The translations under genes and the position numbers were made by a program. The notes under the pieces are model-generated. The model saw nothing but the letters and a program-made list of their open reading frames with translations. It had not been told where the DNA came from and did not search any database. DNA of 64,000 nt from Ardenticatenaceae bacterium (GTDB taxonomy: Bacteria; Chloroflexota; Anaerolineae; Promineifilales; Promineifilaceae), in the NCBI GenBank assembly GCA_020634565.1, contig JACKBN010000010.1:154012-218011 (forward strand), in the 5' to 3' direction. Below, one piece after another: positions 51,786 through 60,586 of the stretch (within the stretch, counting starts at the first letter, position 1; every line of letters begins with the position of its first letter).

Positions 51786-53084
51786 ATGATGCAGTACGAA
51801 CCATGGCCCTTTTTACCAGCAAATGCGTTCACCCCAGCCCAGGCGGCGCGGTGGTGGCAAGAATGCTTTCTCCCGACTGAGGCGATTCGGGATTTTACGG
51901 CCGTTTCCGGTTCAGCCATTCTCGTGGGGGAAGCAGGCACCGGCAAATCGGTGGCGTTGCAGGCGCTGCTGCACGAAACGGCCGAATCGATTCTGCATGT
52001 GCCTTACCCCGTGCAAAACTGGCCCCAAGGTTCCCATCCCTGGCTGGCGGGCCGTCGTCATGTCAGCCAAATGATGGCAGCAACTGCCAATGAGATCGTG
52101 CGGCTGCTCAACCAGGAGCCAGCCCGTTTGCAGCAATGCCACGAACTGCTGCAAGAATTCCTCGTCTGGCTTGTGCAAAAACATTTGGGGCGGCGTACGC
52201 TGGTGCGCTTGCTCCAGCAAATCAACTGGGCGACGCAGGCCAACCTGCCCATTCCTGCCAAAGACGACATCGAAGATATTTACCCCAGCGATGACCAGAC
52301 GGCCGATGTGCGTGGCCAAATTGACGAGCTGGCTGAGCTGGTGCAGGCGCTGGGATATGACGGCGTCATGTTCACTATCGACTTGAATGAGCAGGAAGCG
52401 TCGTTGAGCGGGCAGGATTTGAGCGATCTCTTCCGGCTGGACTTGCTGGAAAATCCAGGCGTGATGCTGCGGGCGGTGCTGCCCAGAAACGTGGCGCTGC
52501 ATGCCCAGATTGAAAATCGAGTTGGTGGGCATTTGCGCCTCATTCCGCTTTATCTGGCGGAGGCGAACATCACGGACCTGGTGGGGCGGTATCTGCGCGC
52601 AGCAACTGGCGGAACCATATCCCGGCTGGACGAATTGGCGGGTACGGCCGTTCTCAAACGTGCCCAAAAAGAAATTAATACCCTGTATAATGCGCCTACC
52701 GTAGCCGGTTGGCTGCACTGGACGGAAACGATTCTGGCGCAATATTTAGCCCAAACCAAACCCGCGCTGCTAACCGATGCCCAAGCGGTGACTGAAGCGT
52801 ACTACCAGCGGCATGTGCCCTTGCGGCTGATGCCAGAACAGATGGCGGTCTGGCGCGGCCCGCAGTTGCTTTCCTTGGATCGGCAGCCGTTTGAGCTGCT
52901 GCGCACCTTGTTTGACTTGCAAGGCCAGCCAGCCCCGGATGCGCTGCTGCAAATTGCGGGCACGCCTGCCAACCTGAATACGCTAATCGGCCGTATTCGC
53001 CGCATCATCGAACCCATCGCTAAAACCAACATTTACATCCAAAACCGGCGCGATCTCGGCTACTGGCTGGAAAACTTTGCCTGA
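51786..53084 (+). CDS. P-loop ATPase with C-terminal winged-helix domain (cluster gene 1)
   Basis: No named family is recognised. The start is placed at 51786 (or 51789) because a TACAAT sequence at 51748-51753 abuts the earlier ATG at 51753. Walker A is G48-EAGTGKS55 and Walker B lies in YDGVMFTIDLNEQE. The C-terminal 100 residues (VWRGPQLLSLDRQPFELLRT; LNTLIGRIRRIIEPIAKTNI, RRDLGYWLENF) look like an OmpR-type winged helix. So this is a soluble STAND- or AAA-like switch that may bind DNA. It opens a run of four ATPase genes on one strand and faces the XRE regulator. Confidence 0.7.
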   Translation: MMQYEPWPFLPANAFTPAQAARWWQECFLPTEAIRDFTAVSGSAILVGEAGTGKSVALQALLHETAESILHVPYPVQNWPQGSHPWLAGRRHVSQMMAATANEIVRLLNQEPARLQQCHELLQEFLVWLVQKHLGRRTLVRLLQQINWATQANLPIPAKDDIEDIYPSDDQTADVRGQIDELAELVQALGYDGVMFTIDLNEQEASLSGQDLSDLFRLDLLENPGVMLRAVLPRNVALHAQIENRVGGHLRLIPLYLAEANITDLVGRYLRAATGGTISRLDELAGTAVLKRAQKEINTLYNAPTVAGWLHWTETILAQYLAQTKPALLTDAQAVTEAYYQRHVPLRLMPEQMAVWRGPQLLSLDRQPFELLRTLFDLQGQPAPDALLQIAGTPANLNTLIGRIRRIIEPIAKTNIYIQNRRDLGYWLENFA

Positions 53085-53260
53085 TACGCCATAGTCAATC
53101 GGCTTTGCTCCTGTCAGACTTGTGTCAGACTCATGAGCCAGCGGGTTGATAAGATGGTTGCAGGTGCAGTGAGTAGCGAACCTTTGGCTGCGCCTGGCTG
53201 TACAGCACGTTCCGCATAACCGGGAACATCTTCCACAATGCTGTATCTAGAGAACACTTA

Positions 53261-54493
53261 ATGAGTGAAAGACCTGAAAATACAGTGGCGGCTGACTTTG
53301 CTTCGGGACGGGCCCAATACCTGCTGGGAACGCTGCGCCTGGAGCATGATCCCTTTGCTGCGCCCACGGCCGAATTAGAGCTGCAAATCAACCCCGAAGA
53401 TTCCCCGTTTTTTTCCTACTTTGTGGACCCACCTTACCAGTTGGCGGGGCAGCGGGTGCGTCATGCGCTGCTGTCTTTGCTCAAGGAGCCGCAGCCAAGC
53501 TGTGTTTATGGTGGGCGCGGCACGGGTAAAACGGCCGTAAAAACCATGCTCGAAGCTGAATGTCGTGCCTTGCCAGAGCAAACGCTGGTGGTGTCGTTGG
53601 GCCTGGGCAAAGGGGAACCGGTGCAGCTGGATGAAACACTGCTGTGGCAGCGGCTCACTGCCGCCCTGGCGATTGATCTGTTTGTGCAGGTGATTGAACA
53701 GTTTGACGGGCTGAAATCGGTGTTGAAACCCGCATTTGTGGCTGAACTAAGCCGCTTTTGGCAGGCGCACATTCCCCAATTTCGGCGCACGCTCAAGCGG
53801 GAACTGCTGCGTACGGAAAGCGAAAATAGCGATATTTCTACGTGGTGGCGCGTCTGGGATCGCCCCGTGATTCGTTACACGCCGCTGAATACGGGGCGGA
53901 GACGATTTGTCGAGGCGGTGCTGGGACAAGCGTCTGGGGCTGAGGCGAGTGATGAAGGAAACTGCCGTTCCCAGTTCCAGCAAGGGTTAACATTGGCCAG
54001 AAAATGCCGTTACCAGCGTCTTTACCTCCTCATTGACCTGCCCGGCGGCACCCAACCCACAGAACTGGACATTGCCGAACTGCTCCGCTTTTTGTTTACC
54101 CTCACCGATTTTTCACTCCCGATTTATTACAAACTTTTTCTCCCCCAATCATTTCAACCAGACACCGAATATTTATTTGCTGAAGAAAATATGACGCTGG
54201 AGCTGTTTACGGCCGTACTCAACTGGAACCAGCCCCAGGCATTCCAAAAATTACTTGAACAGCGCTTTCGCACGGCCGAAACCTGGATTCGCAACCTGAA
54301 CACCTTTATTGAGCAGCCCGTTGTGACGGCAATCAATACATTGTTGCAGCAAGAAGCCAACCAGTCGCCCCGCTTTTTGCTGCAAACCATCAGCCGCCTC
54401 ATTGACAGCCACGCCAACCAAACGCCAGAAGAGTTTCGCATCACCCTGGCCGATTGGCAGAATATGTTGAAACGATATGAACTAGAGCCGTAA
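53261..54493 (+). CDS. P-loop ATPase (cluster gene 2)
   Basis: The 410-residue soluble protein starts with a region containing LGTLRLEHDPFAAPTAELEL, then Walker A G84-GRGTGKT91 and Walker B YLLIDLPGG near residue 255. The first part recalls ExeA-like or ORC-like AAA proteins in spacing (HDPFAAP, then a Walker A about 50 residues on), but the rest is unlike them. The C-terminal half is helical. No effector or DNA-binding domain is seen. It lies 176 bases after gene 1; the gap holds a GTCAGACT direct repeat and no clear promoter. Confidence 0.65.
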   Translation: MSERPENTVAADFASGRAQYLLGTLRLEHDPFAAPTAELELQINPEDSPFFSYFVDPPYQLAGQRVRHALLSLLKEPQPSCVYGGRGTGKTAVKTMLEAECRALPEQTLVVSLGLGKGEPVQLDETLLWQRLTAALAIDLFVQVIEQFDGLKSVLKPAFVAELSRFWQAHIPQFRRTLKRELLRTESENSDISTWWRVWDRPVIRYTPLNTGRRRFVEAVLGQASGAEASDEGNCRSQFQQGLTLARKCRYQRLYLLIDLPGGTQPTELDIAELLRFLFTLTDFSLPIYYKLFLPQSFQPDTEYLFAEENMTLELFTAVLNWNQPQAFQKLLEQRFRTAETWIRNLNTFIEQPVVTAINTLLQQEANQSPRFLLQTISRLIDSHANQTPEEFRITLADWQNMLKRYELEP

Positions 54494-54494
54494 A

Positions 54495-54571
54495 TGTAAT
54501 TCAGTAATTGCGCAATTGCGTAACCGGTGTGTATAAAAATTACCCAGTTACTCAATAACCCAATTACCCAT
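54495..54571. repeat. Self-complementary iterated-word element
   Basis: GTAATTCAGTAATTGCGCAA words on the left are complemented by ACCCAGTTACTCAATAACCC and AATTACCC on the right. It lies between ATPase genes 2 and 3 and ends just before the ribosome site of gene 3. Confidence 0.65.
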
Positions 54572-54584
54572 CTTGGAAGTACCG

Positions 54585-55616
54585 ATGCAGTTAATTCGCA
54601 AGCGCAAAATGTATAACCCCGACCAGTTTGTAGGCCGTACCACGGAACAGGCTTACCTGCGCGGTTGGGCCGCTGGCAGAAAGCAGCTCCTAACCATCAC
54701 CGGGCCGCCGGGCATTGGCAAAACCTGGTTTGTGAACAACAGCTATCAGCAGCTCAAGGCCGATGGCCAAATTGCGTACCTGGTAAATTTGCCCATCACT
54801 GACCCGCGCAACGATCAGAATGCGCTGCCACCCGAGGTGCTGCAAGATTGGGCCAGCCAGCTGCTCATTGAGCTGAACCAGGATTGCCCGCAGGCGTATG
54901 GCTTTGATTTAGGGCGCGAGGTGAGCAGCCAGCTAGAGAAAATGGCGCAAGATATTTGCCAGCGCTGTTGGCCAGGGCAGTCAATCTTCTTTTTTGTGGA
55001 CGGCGGCGATTTGCTGTCGCAGGTGGCGTGGCGGCAGTTTGAACGACAAGCGATTGAGCCGTTGGCCCGCCAAGCTGCCATCCGCTTTGTCATTACGCTC
55101 AAAACAAGCCAGCCGATCAAATCGTTTATCCTTAAGCGGCGGGAGCAGCGGCTGGAGCTGGGCACGCTGCAAGCGCGGGAACAAGGGTTGCAGCAGATGC
55201 ACAAGTTGAACCCAGAGCTGGATCTGGCTCACTGCGAATACATTTTGGCCGATTACACCTGGGATCATCCGGGGCTGAACATGCTGCTGGTGGAACATTT
55301 GCATGGTGATGGCGTTGTTTTGCCGCCAGACTTGGTGACGACGGTGCTGTCTGAACTGGAAGCGCTGCCGGAGAATGGGTCGGAAACGATTAACCTGCTG
55401 GCCTGCCTGGCCCACCACGACAGCGACACCTGGTCGGCCGATACGATTGGGCAGATTATGAATATTTCGCTGGCCCAGGCGTGGGAGTGGATCAATTTGC
55501 TGAACCACCATTCGTTTATCACCAATGTGGGCGGCCCCAATTTCAAAATTACCGATGGCCTGCGCCAATTTTTGCGCGCCGCGCTGGGGCAGAAGCTCAT
55601 CGAACCAAAATGTTAG
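54585..55616 (+). CDS. STAND-like P-loop ATPase (cluster gene 3)
   Basis: The ATG at 54585 follows TTGGAAG. The 343-residue soluble protein opens MYNPDQFVGRTTEQAYLRGW, a typical STAND/NACHT lead-in, then Walker A G40-PPGIGKT47 and Walker B IFFFVDGGD. A sensor-like stretch IRFVITLKTSQPIK follows. The end (DTIGQIMNISLAQAWEWINL; SFITNVGGPNFKITDGLRQF) is winged-helix-like, as in NB-ARC proteins. No TPR, WD40 or effector domain is attached, so it would be a minimal switch that works with its neighbours. Gene 4 begins 22 bases later. Confidence 0.7.
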   Translation: MQLIRKRKMYNPDQFVGRTTEQAYLRGWAAGRKQLLTITGPPGIGKTWFVNNSYQQLKADGQIAYLVNLPITDPRNDQNALPPEVLQDWASQLLIELNQDCPQAYGFDLGREVSSQLEKMAQDICQRCWPGQSIFFFVDGGDLLSQVAWRQFERQAIEPLARQAAIRFVITLKTSQPIKSFILKRREQRLELGTLQAREQGLQQMHKLNPELDLAHCEYILADYTWDHPGLNMLLVEHLHGDGVVLPPDLVTTVLSELEALPENGSETINLLACLAHHDSDTWSADTIGQIMNISLAQAWEWINLLNHHSFITNVGGPNFKITDGLRQFLRAALGQKLIEPKC

Positions 55617-55638
55617 ACTTTATCCCAAGGAGATGCCG

Positions 55639-58600
55639 ATGCGTGAAGAGGCATTGTTGGCAGCCACCAACCAACCGAGAGAGTTAGTCAGCCGCAGTGC
55701 GGAGATGCGCCAGATTGAGGCGGGGATCTACCAGCCGAGCAGCGACTGCCACATTGTGCTGATCGCCGGGCCGGGCGGCCTGGGTAAGACGCGCATGATT
55801 GAGGAAACGCTGCGCCGTCTGGGACATGAATCTATGCAGCAAGTGTACGGCCGTTCCCCGCAAAACTGGCAGTCACAGTACGGCAACCAAGCGATTGCCT
55901 GTAATTTGCTGGACTTTAGCGACATCCGGCTGCACTCGCGGGACTTTTTCCTGGAAACGATTGGCAACAGCATGACCTGGAACGGGGCGGTGGCCTTTAA
56001 TCGCCACGAGACGGCCCGGGCGCGGCAGCGGCGGCTGATGGATGCGGGCGCGGCGTATTCGCTGGTGCAAAAAGCAACCGAAGCGGCCGAAATTGATTTC
56101 CGGCGGGATTACCACACGGCGGCAGGGCAGTACCGGCTGGTGGTGCCGCTGGACACCACCGAGCAGCTTTCGATTATTAGCTCCGGCTGGCTGCTGGAGC
56201 GGGATTTGCTGGAACCCAACGAAATTGCGTTTAGCACGCAGCAATGGTTGGTGGACCAGATTGAACACGGCCGTTTTCCCAACACCACCTTGCTTATTGC
56301 CGGACGCGCTGAAGAGGGGGAACCTTATTTTGAGATGCTGCGCGCGGCGGTGGAGAAGGCTCGTAAACCGACGACGTTGACGGTGCTTAAGCTGGAGCCG
56401 TTTAGCGAAGCGGAAACCCGCAGCTTTTTTGTCTCCTTGCGCGACGATTGGCAGAAACGGCCGCAAAATAACCTGGCGCAAGATGTGGCCAACACGCTCG
56501 ACGTGCTGATCGATGATGAGGAACAATTGCGCCTGCTGCATTTGTACACGGGCGGGCAGCCGATTCGTCTCTCGCTGTACACCGACATTTTAATTGAAGG
56601 GCGCACCATCCCCGAACCGCTGCAGGATTCCCTGCTGCAAGCGTACGACCGCGTGGGCGGCGATGAGGGCGCAGCGGCCGAATCGAGCGAGATGTTGACC
56701 GCGCGGCAGGAAATTGAAGGGGAATTTGTGCGGCTGCTGTTTAGCCAGCCGGGGCTGCGCTCCCAAATTTTGCAGGCGCTGGTGCGGGCGACGCGTGGAC
56801 TCAAGGCAGAGCAGCTCCATTTTGTGCTGGACAGCAAGCCCGACGACACGCCAGCAAGCTGGCAGCCCAATCCCACGCGGCTGGGCGAAATCGAGGCGGA
56901 GCTGGCGGCGATGCAGTCGATGTCGCTCATCAAGCCGAAATCCGGCGGGCGGACCGGCTTGCAGGATGAGGTGTACCGCATCTACGCTGAGCATATGAAC
57001 AGCACGGAAGTGAACCGGCAGGCGGAAATGACGGCGCGGCAGCAGCTTTATCTGCGGCTGCGCGACTGGGCGGACAGCAACCGGCAGCGGGTGCAGGCAC
57101 AGCGCACGGCGTACATTCGCCACGATTTGAGCCGCATTCGTCAGGAACGGCCGTCTACCATCCTTAACACCCACATGCCCAAACCGACCGCCGAGGAAGA
57201 GCTGCGGCGCAATCAGCTTTTGAGCGAACTGCAGGATTTGGACCTGGAATATCTGCATTACAATTTGTTGCTTAACCCAGACACGCATTTTAATGACACC
57301 TACTACAGCCTGGCCAACAAACAAAATCGGGCGCTCAACGTCGCTTCGGGGGCGGTGGTGCAGTCCGAGGTGTGGCGGCTGCTGCAAGACAAGTTTGCCT
57401 TTGCTTTTGTGGCGCTGGAGCCGCGTGCCGCCACCAGCGAGCGGGGCGAAAATCCGGCGATGGTGCTGCATCGCGCCGCGCAGCAGGATGATGCGGCCAC
57501 CTGGGTGCTGCGCTTTTGGATGACGAAGCAGTATCAGCGGGCGATTGAATTTGCCGATGCGGTGGATACGGCCGTTGCCGAACTCGCCGATGAAAATGAG
57601 CGGCGCAGTTGGCAGCACACGTTTGCCCGCGGGCAGCGCCACTGCTGGCGCGAATTCGCCCGCATTTACCTGGGCGAAGGCATTCCTGAGGCGGTGGAAC
57701 GTCTGCAAATCATCGTGCGCGAGCTGACCCAACTGGCGCAGGCAGACATCCACACGGAAGTGTTTCCGGGCGAAAATGGTTTTGTGGGGCATCCGGCTTA
57801 TCCGCGCCTGATTTTTACGATTGCCAACTGCTACACGGTGATGGGCAACGGGCTGAACGTGCTGGGCGATTATCGCGACGCGGTGGCGGCGTACGGTGCG
57901 GCGCTGAAATATTTGCGCCAACTGCCGCCCACCGACCAGCAGGCGACGACGCTGAGCAATTTGTCCCGCACGCTGGTGGAGATGGGCAAAAAGCGGGCGA
58001 TTCGCGTCTGCAACGAGGGGTTGCAGCTGCGGCTGAACGCGGGGGAACTGCTGCCCATCGCCAGTTCGTACAACACGCTGGGGCAAATTATGAATGAGCT
58101 GCACCAGCCGCGTGAAGCGCTGCGGGCCAGCGCCACGGCGTTTGCCATTGCGGGCGAGGTGGGGGATTCGCGGGCGACGGGGCTGAGCCTGATGCACATT
58201 GCGGAAGGGTTGCGCCGTCTGGTGCGTGAAGATCAGTCGCTGACGGAGACGGATGTGGATGAGATTTACCGCACGGCCGAACAGGCGATCGGGCAGGCGC
58301 AGGAGATTTTTATGGCCAGCAACGCCCGGCACGAGGCGATTCGGGCCATTGAGATCAACATTGAGACGGGCTGTTTGTATCGGGATTGGCTGGCGCGCAC
58401 GGTGGCAACGGCCGTTCCCGACATCTGGCAGCAGCGGCTGGGGCGGGCCAAATACTTTTTGGAGAGCGGGGTGAAGGGGGCGCAGCAGTTGGGGCTGATC
58501 CGGTTTGAGCTGGATGGGTTGGTGAATCTGGCCTGGACGTTTTACCTGGCTGGGGACGCGGACAATCTGGCGCAAACGCTGGAGACGGCGGATACGCTTT

Positions 58601-59034
58601 TCCCACCGGATGTGCGCCTGCGTCCGGAGGAGCAGCCGCCAACGACGCACAACAAGCCGTTCTTTTTCTTCCAGCAGTTGAGCAAGCTGTACAGTTTGCG
58701 GGGGAGGCTGGCGTTTGACAGCTATTTTGCCGAGGCGGACCCGGCCAGCCGCACGGCGCAGCACAATCTGGACCGGGCGGCGGAGGCGTATGTGCTCTCG
58801 TTGGGGTATGCACAGCTTTTCTCACCAAGGTCTGTGGCGATTACGGCCGTTTACGACGCCCTCTACGATTATTTGAAGCAGCTAGACGCCACCCAGCTTA
58901 CCAACTTCTACCGCTACGAGCAGCAGCAGCGCACCCGCTACAATCTTGCGGCGATCAAGGCTCAGCTAGAAAATCTGGGCGACCTGCAAGATTTTCTGCT
59001 AGACTGCTTTGGTGATTATTATTCAGAGATTTAG
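55639..59034 (+). CDS. Large STAND ATPase with TPR-like C-terminus (cluster gene 4)
   Basis: The start is ATG 55639: AAGGAG at 55627-55632 abuts the ATG at 55633 but sits six bases before 55639. The 1,131-residue protein has RELVSRSAEMRQIEAG, Walker A G44-PGGLGKT51 and Walker B YRLVVPLDTTEQL. A sensor region follows with LLIAGRAEEGEPYF, then a helical middle. From about residue 680 it has TPR-like repeats (NCYTVMGNGLNVLGDYRDAV; ASSYNTLGQIMNELHQPREA; RFELDGLVNLAWTFYLAGDA). The plan fits a signal-transduction ATPase whose TPR part senses a ligand. No catalytic effector domain could be recognised at either end. Confidence 0.78.
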   Translation: MREEALLAATNQPRELVSRSAEMRQIEAGIYQPSSDCHIVLIAGPGGLGKTRMIEETLRRLGHESMQQVYGRSPQNWQSQYGNQAIACNLLDFSDIRLHSRDFFLETIGNSMTWNGAVAFNRHETARARQRRLMDAGAAYSLVQKATEAAEIDFRRDYHTAAGQYRLVVPLDTTEQLSIISSGWLLERDLLEPNEIAFSTQQWLVDQIEHGRFPNTTLLIAGRAEEGEPYFEMLRAAVEKARKPTTLTVLKLEPFSEAETRSFFVSLRDDWQKRPQNNLAQDVANTLDVLIDDEEQLRLLHLYTGGQPIRLSLYTDILIEGRTIPEPLQDSLLQAYDRVGGDEGAAAESSEMLTARQEIEGEFVRLLFSQPGLRSQILQALVRATRGLKAEQLHFVLDSKPDDTPASWQPNPTRLGEIEAELAAMQSMSLIKPKSGGRTGLQDEVYRIYAEHMNSTEVNRQAEMTARQQLYLRLRDWADSNRQRVQAQRTAYIRHDLSRIRQERPSTILNTHMPKPTAEEELRRNQLLSELQDLDLEYLHYNLLLNPDTHFNDTYYSLANKQNRALNVASGAVVQSEVWRLLQDKFAFAFVALEPRAATSERGENPAMVLHRAAQQDDAATWVLRFWMTKQYQRAIEFADAVDTAVAELADENERRSWQHTFARGQRHCWREFARIYLGEGIPEAVERLQIIVRELTQLAQADIHTEVFPGENGFVGHPAYPRLIFTIANCYTVMGNGLNVLGDYRDAVAAYGAALKYLRQLPPTDQQATTLSNLSRTLVEMGKKRAIRVCNEGLQLRLNAGELLPIASSYNTLGQIMNELHQPREALRASATAFAIAGEVGDSRATGLSLMHIAEGLRRLVREDQSLTETDVDEIYRTAEQAIGQAQEIFMASNARHEAIRAIEINIETGCLYRDWLARTVATAVPDIWQQRLGRAKYFLESGVKGAQQLGLIRFELDGLVNLAWTFYLAGDADNLAQTLETADTLFPPDVRLRPEEQPPTTHNKPFFFFQQLSKLYSLRGRLAFDSYFAEADPASRTAQHNLDRAAEAYVLSLGYAQLFSPRSVAITAVYDALYDYLKQLDATQLTNFYRYEQQQRTRYNLAAIKAQLENLGDLQDFLLDCFGDYYSEI

Positions 59035-59045
59035 AGATAACCGAA

Positions 59046-59087
59046 TTGACGATTGATTCTGATTGTGTATGATGATAATATACAATC
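59046..59087 (+). promoter_or_regulatory. Promoter and operator-like palindrome of brnTA
   Basis: TTGACG (59046-59051) and TATGAT (59068-59073) are 16 bases apart. GATTGTGTAT (59061-59070) and ATATACAATC (59078-59087) form an inverted repeat with one mismatch that overlaps the -10 box and ends at the brnT start codon. BrnA-type antitoxins repress their own operon, so this is the likely binding site. Confidence 0.6.
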
Positions 59088-59387
59088 GTGATTGATTTAA
59101 ACAGCATCAACGGTTTTGAGTGGGACGATGGCAATCTAACCAAAAATTGGATTAAGCATCAAGTCTCCGCAATTGAATGTGAAGAAGTTTTCTTTAACTT
59201 GCCTCTGTTACTTGCAGACGATAGAAAACATTCACAGCAAGAAAAACGGTATTATGTTCTAGGCCAAACCAATGCGGGGCGAGCGCTTTTTATTTCATTC
59301 ACAATTCGTATAAACAAAATTCGTGTTATTTCTGCTCGTGATATGAGCCGCAAGGAGCGTGAAATCTATGCCAAAGCCAATCCCTGA
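59088..59387 (+). CDS. brnT: BrnT-family toxin
   Basis: This 99-residue protein starts with GTG at 59088. It has the BrnT pattern GFEWDDGNLTKNWIKHQVSA with IECEEVFFN and the C-terminal RVISARDMSRKEREIYAKA. BrnT is an RNase with a RelE-like fold that stops translation until bound by BrnA. The antitoxin gene overlaps its end by 20 bases. The pair is more AT-rich than the surroundings and contains no ACGGCCGT octamer, which fits recent transfer. Confidence 0.93.
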   Translation: MIDLNSINGFEWDDGNLTKNWIKHQVSAIECEEVFFNLPLLLADDRKHSQQEKRYYVLGQTNAGRALFISFTIRINKIRVISARDMSRKEREIYAKANP

Positions 59388-59646
59388 ATTTGAAAGTGAA
59401 GAGGAAGAACAGGAATTTTGGGCAACACACGATTCTGCTGATTATCTCGATTGGAGCCAGGCAGAGAAGGTTGTTTTTCCCAAGTTGAAACCGTCTACTA
59501 AGACGATTTCGCTGCGCCTGTCAGAATCCATGCTCAATGAGCTGCGCCTGCTGGCAAATAAGCATGATGTTCCCTACCAATCGCTTATAAAAGTGTTTCT
59601 TCGCGAACGTATTGACGACGAGCTTTACAAGTCGCGTGTTCCCTAG
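59368..59646 (+). CDS. brnA: BrnA-type CopG/ribbon-helix-helix antitoxin
   Basis: The ATG at 59368 gives MPKPIPEFESEEEEQEFWAT and HDSADYLDWS, the usual start of CopG/BrnA antitoxins in such pairs. The ribbon-helix-helix part is TKTISLRLSESMLNELRLLA followed by NKHDVPYQSLIKVFLRERI. It would neutralise BrnT and repress the operon through the palindrome at 59061-59087. A GTG at 59359 is also in frame but is less likely. Confidence 0.9.
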   Translation: MPKPIPEFESEEEEQEFWATHDSADYLDWSQAEKVVFPKLKPSTKTISLRLSESMLNELRLLANKHDVPYQSLIKVFLRERIDDELYKSRVP

Positions 59647-59655
59647 ATAAAGTAG

Positions 59656-59698
59656 GCGGATCGGCGGGACGCCGTCCGCAGCACGGTTAGTTTTTTTG
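59656..59698 (+). terminator. Terminator-like hairpin after brnTA
   Basis: GCGGATCGGCG (59656-59667 region) and CGCCGTCCGC (to 59679) pair around a GGA loop with one mismatch; a run of seven T lies about ten bases further on. Confidence 0.55.
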
Positions 59699-59739
59699 TT
59701 TGCCGAAGACCGCGCCGGAGCAAGGGTGTTGAAAGTAAT

Positions 59740-60524
59740 ATGAAAATGAATTATCCAAAAAATCCGATGTGGCAGCTAGCTGAAAGATATGCAGATGAGC
59801 TAACTGCACAATTTCGAACGTTGAATTATTTTGTAATGCACGCAGGCGAAATTGGAGCTGCTCATGAGACCTATCTCAAAGGAATAATATCGCGTTTTTT
59901 ACCTGCAAAATTTTCTCTAGGTACTGGTTTCATTGCTAATCCTGATTGGGTGTCAACACAGCAAGATATTATTATTTATCAGCAACCAGATTTGCCCCTC
60001 TTATTTCAGGTAGGTGAATGTGTGGTCGTCGATTCAGAGGCAGTTATTGGTACGATAGAAGTTAAAACTAGGTTAGACAATAAGAACGATTTTCTCGATG
60101 CTTATCAAAAGCTTTCGAAGCTAGGACAGGATTTCAATAATTCATATAAACGCTGTTTTACGGCGTTATTCATCTGGGATGGCCTATCGTTAAAAACAAT
60201 GCTTTCTACGATCTCGGAATATGTAGCAAAGTATCCTCCGGAATATTGGGATAATTTACCAAATGTTATATATGTTCGGTCAAAATACTTGCTCTTATTG
60301 AACGATGAGCAAGATAAGAATAACTCCCATTCCGGCTACTTCATATATCCCAAGAGCCGAATTTAAACGAAGGAAAAGTAACTGAGGGGCTAGCATTGAT
60401 AAGCTTGATTTCAGAAATGTGGAGTGTTAAAGGACAATTAGCTGCAAAACGTCCATGGTGGCTGATGGATTGGTGGAAAACGATGCCTGAGATTGAGCAA
60501 AAAATATCGTTACCATCAAGTTGA
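59740..60524 (+). pseudogene. DUF6602-type nuclease-like protein with frameshift
   Basis: The first frame (59740-60366, 208 residues) has GEIGAAHETYLKGIISRFLP, TQQDIIIYQQ, then EAVIGTIEVKTRLDN. The pattern D...E-x-K in QDIIIY and TIEVKT matches a PD-(D/E)xK-like nuclease core of DUF6602 proteins. The frame stops soon after YFIYPKSRI. In the next frame the sequence continues at once with EPNLNEGKVTEGLALISLIS, then EMWSVKGQLAAKRPWWLMDW, to a stop at 60522-60524. One C is probably missing in the CCC run near 60350. The restored length, about 260 residues, fits the family. The gene is AT-rich and without ACGGCCGT, next to a toxin-antitoxin pair. Confidence 0.75.
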
Positions 60525-60586
60525 AAATTAAACATTTCTGCTGCATTTCTTAGCATGGTTCGCTTGGGTTACATAGAGCCGTTTTC

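Noticed and set aside
56590..58764. 724-codon frame on the minus strand inside the large STAND gene
   Set aside because: It is Arg/Pro/Gln-rich with no domain, and mirrors codon bias of the plus-strand STAND-TPR gene.
51786..59034. Known defence systems such as Avs, CBASS or Thoeris
   Set aside because: No nuclease, TIR, CD-NTase or other effector domain is visible in the four ATPases; the match would rest only on P-loop motifs.
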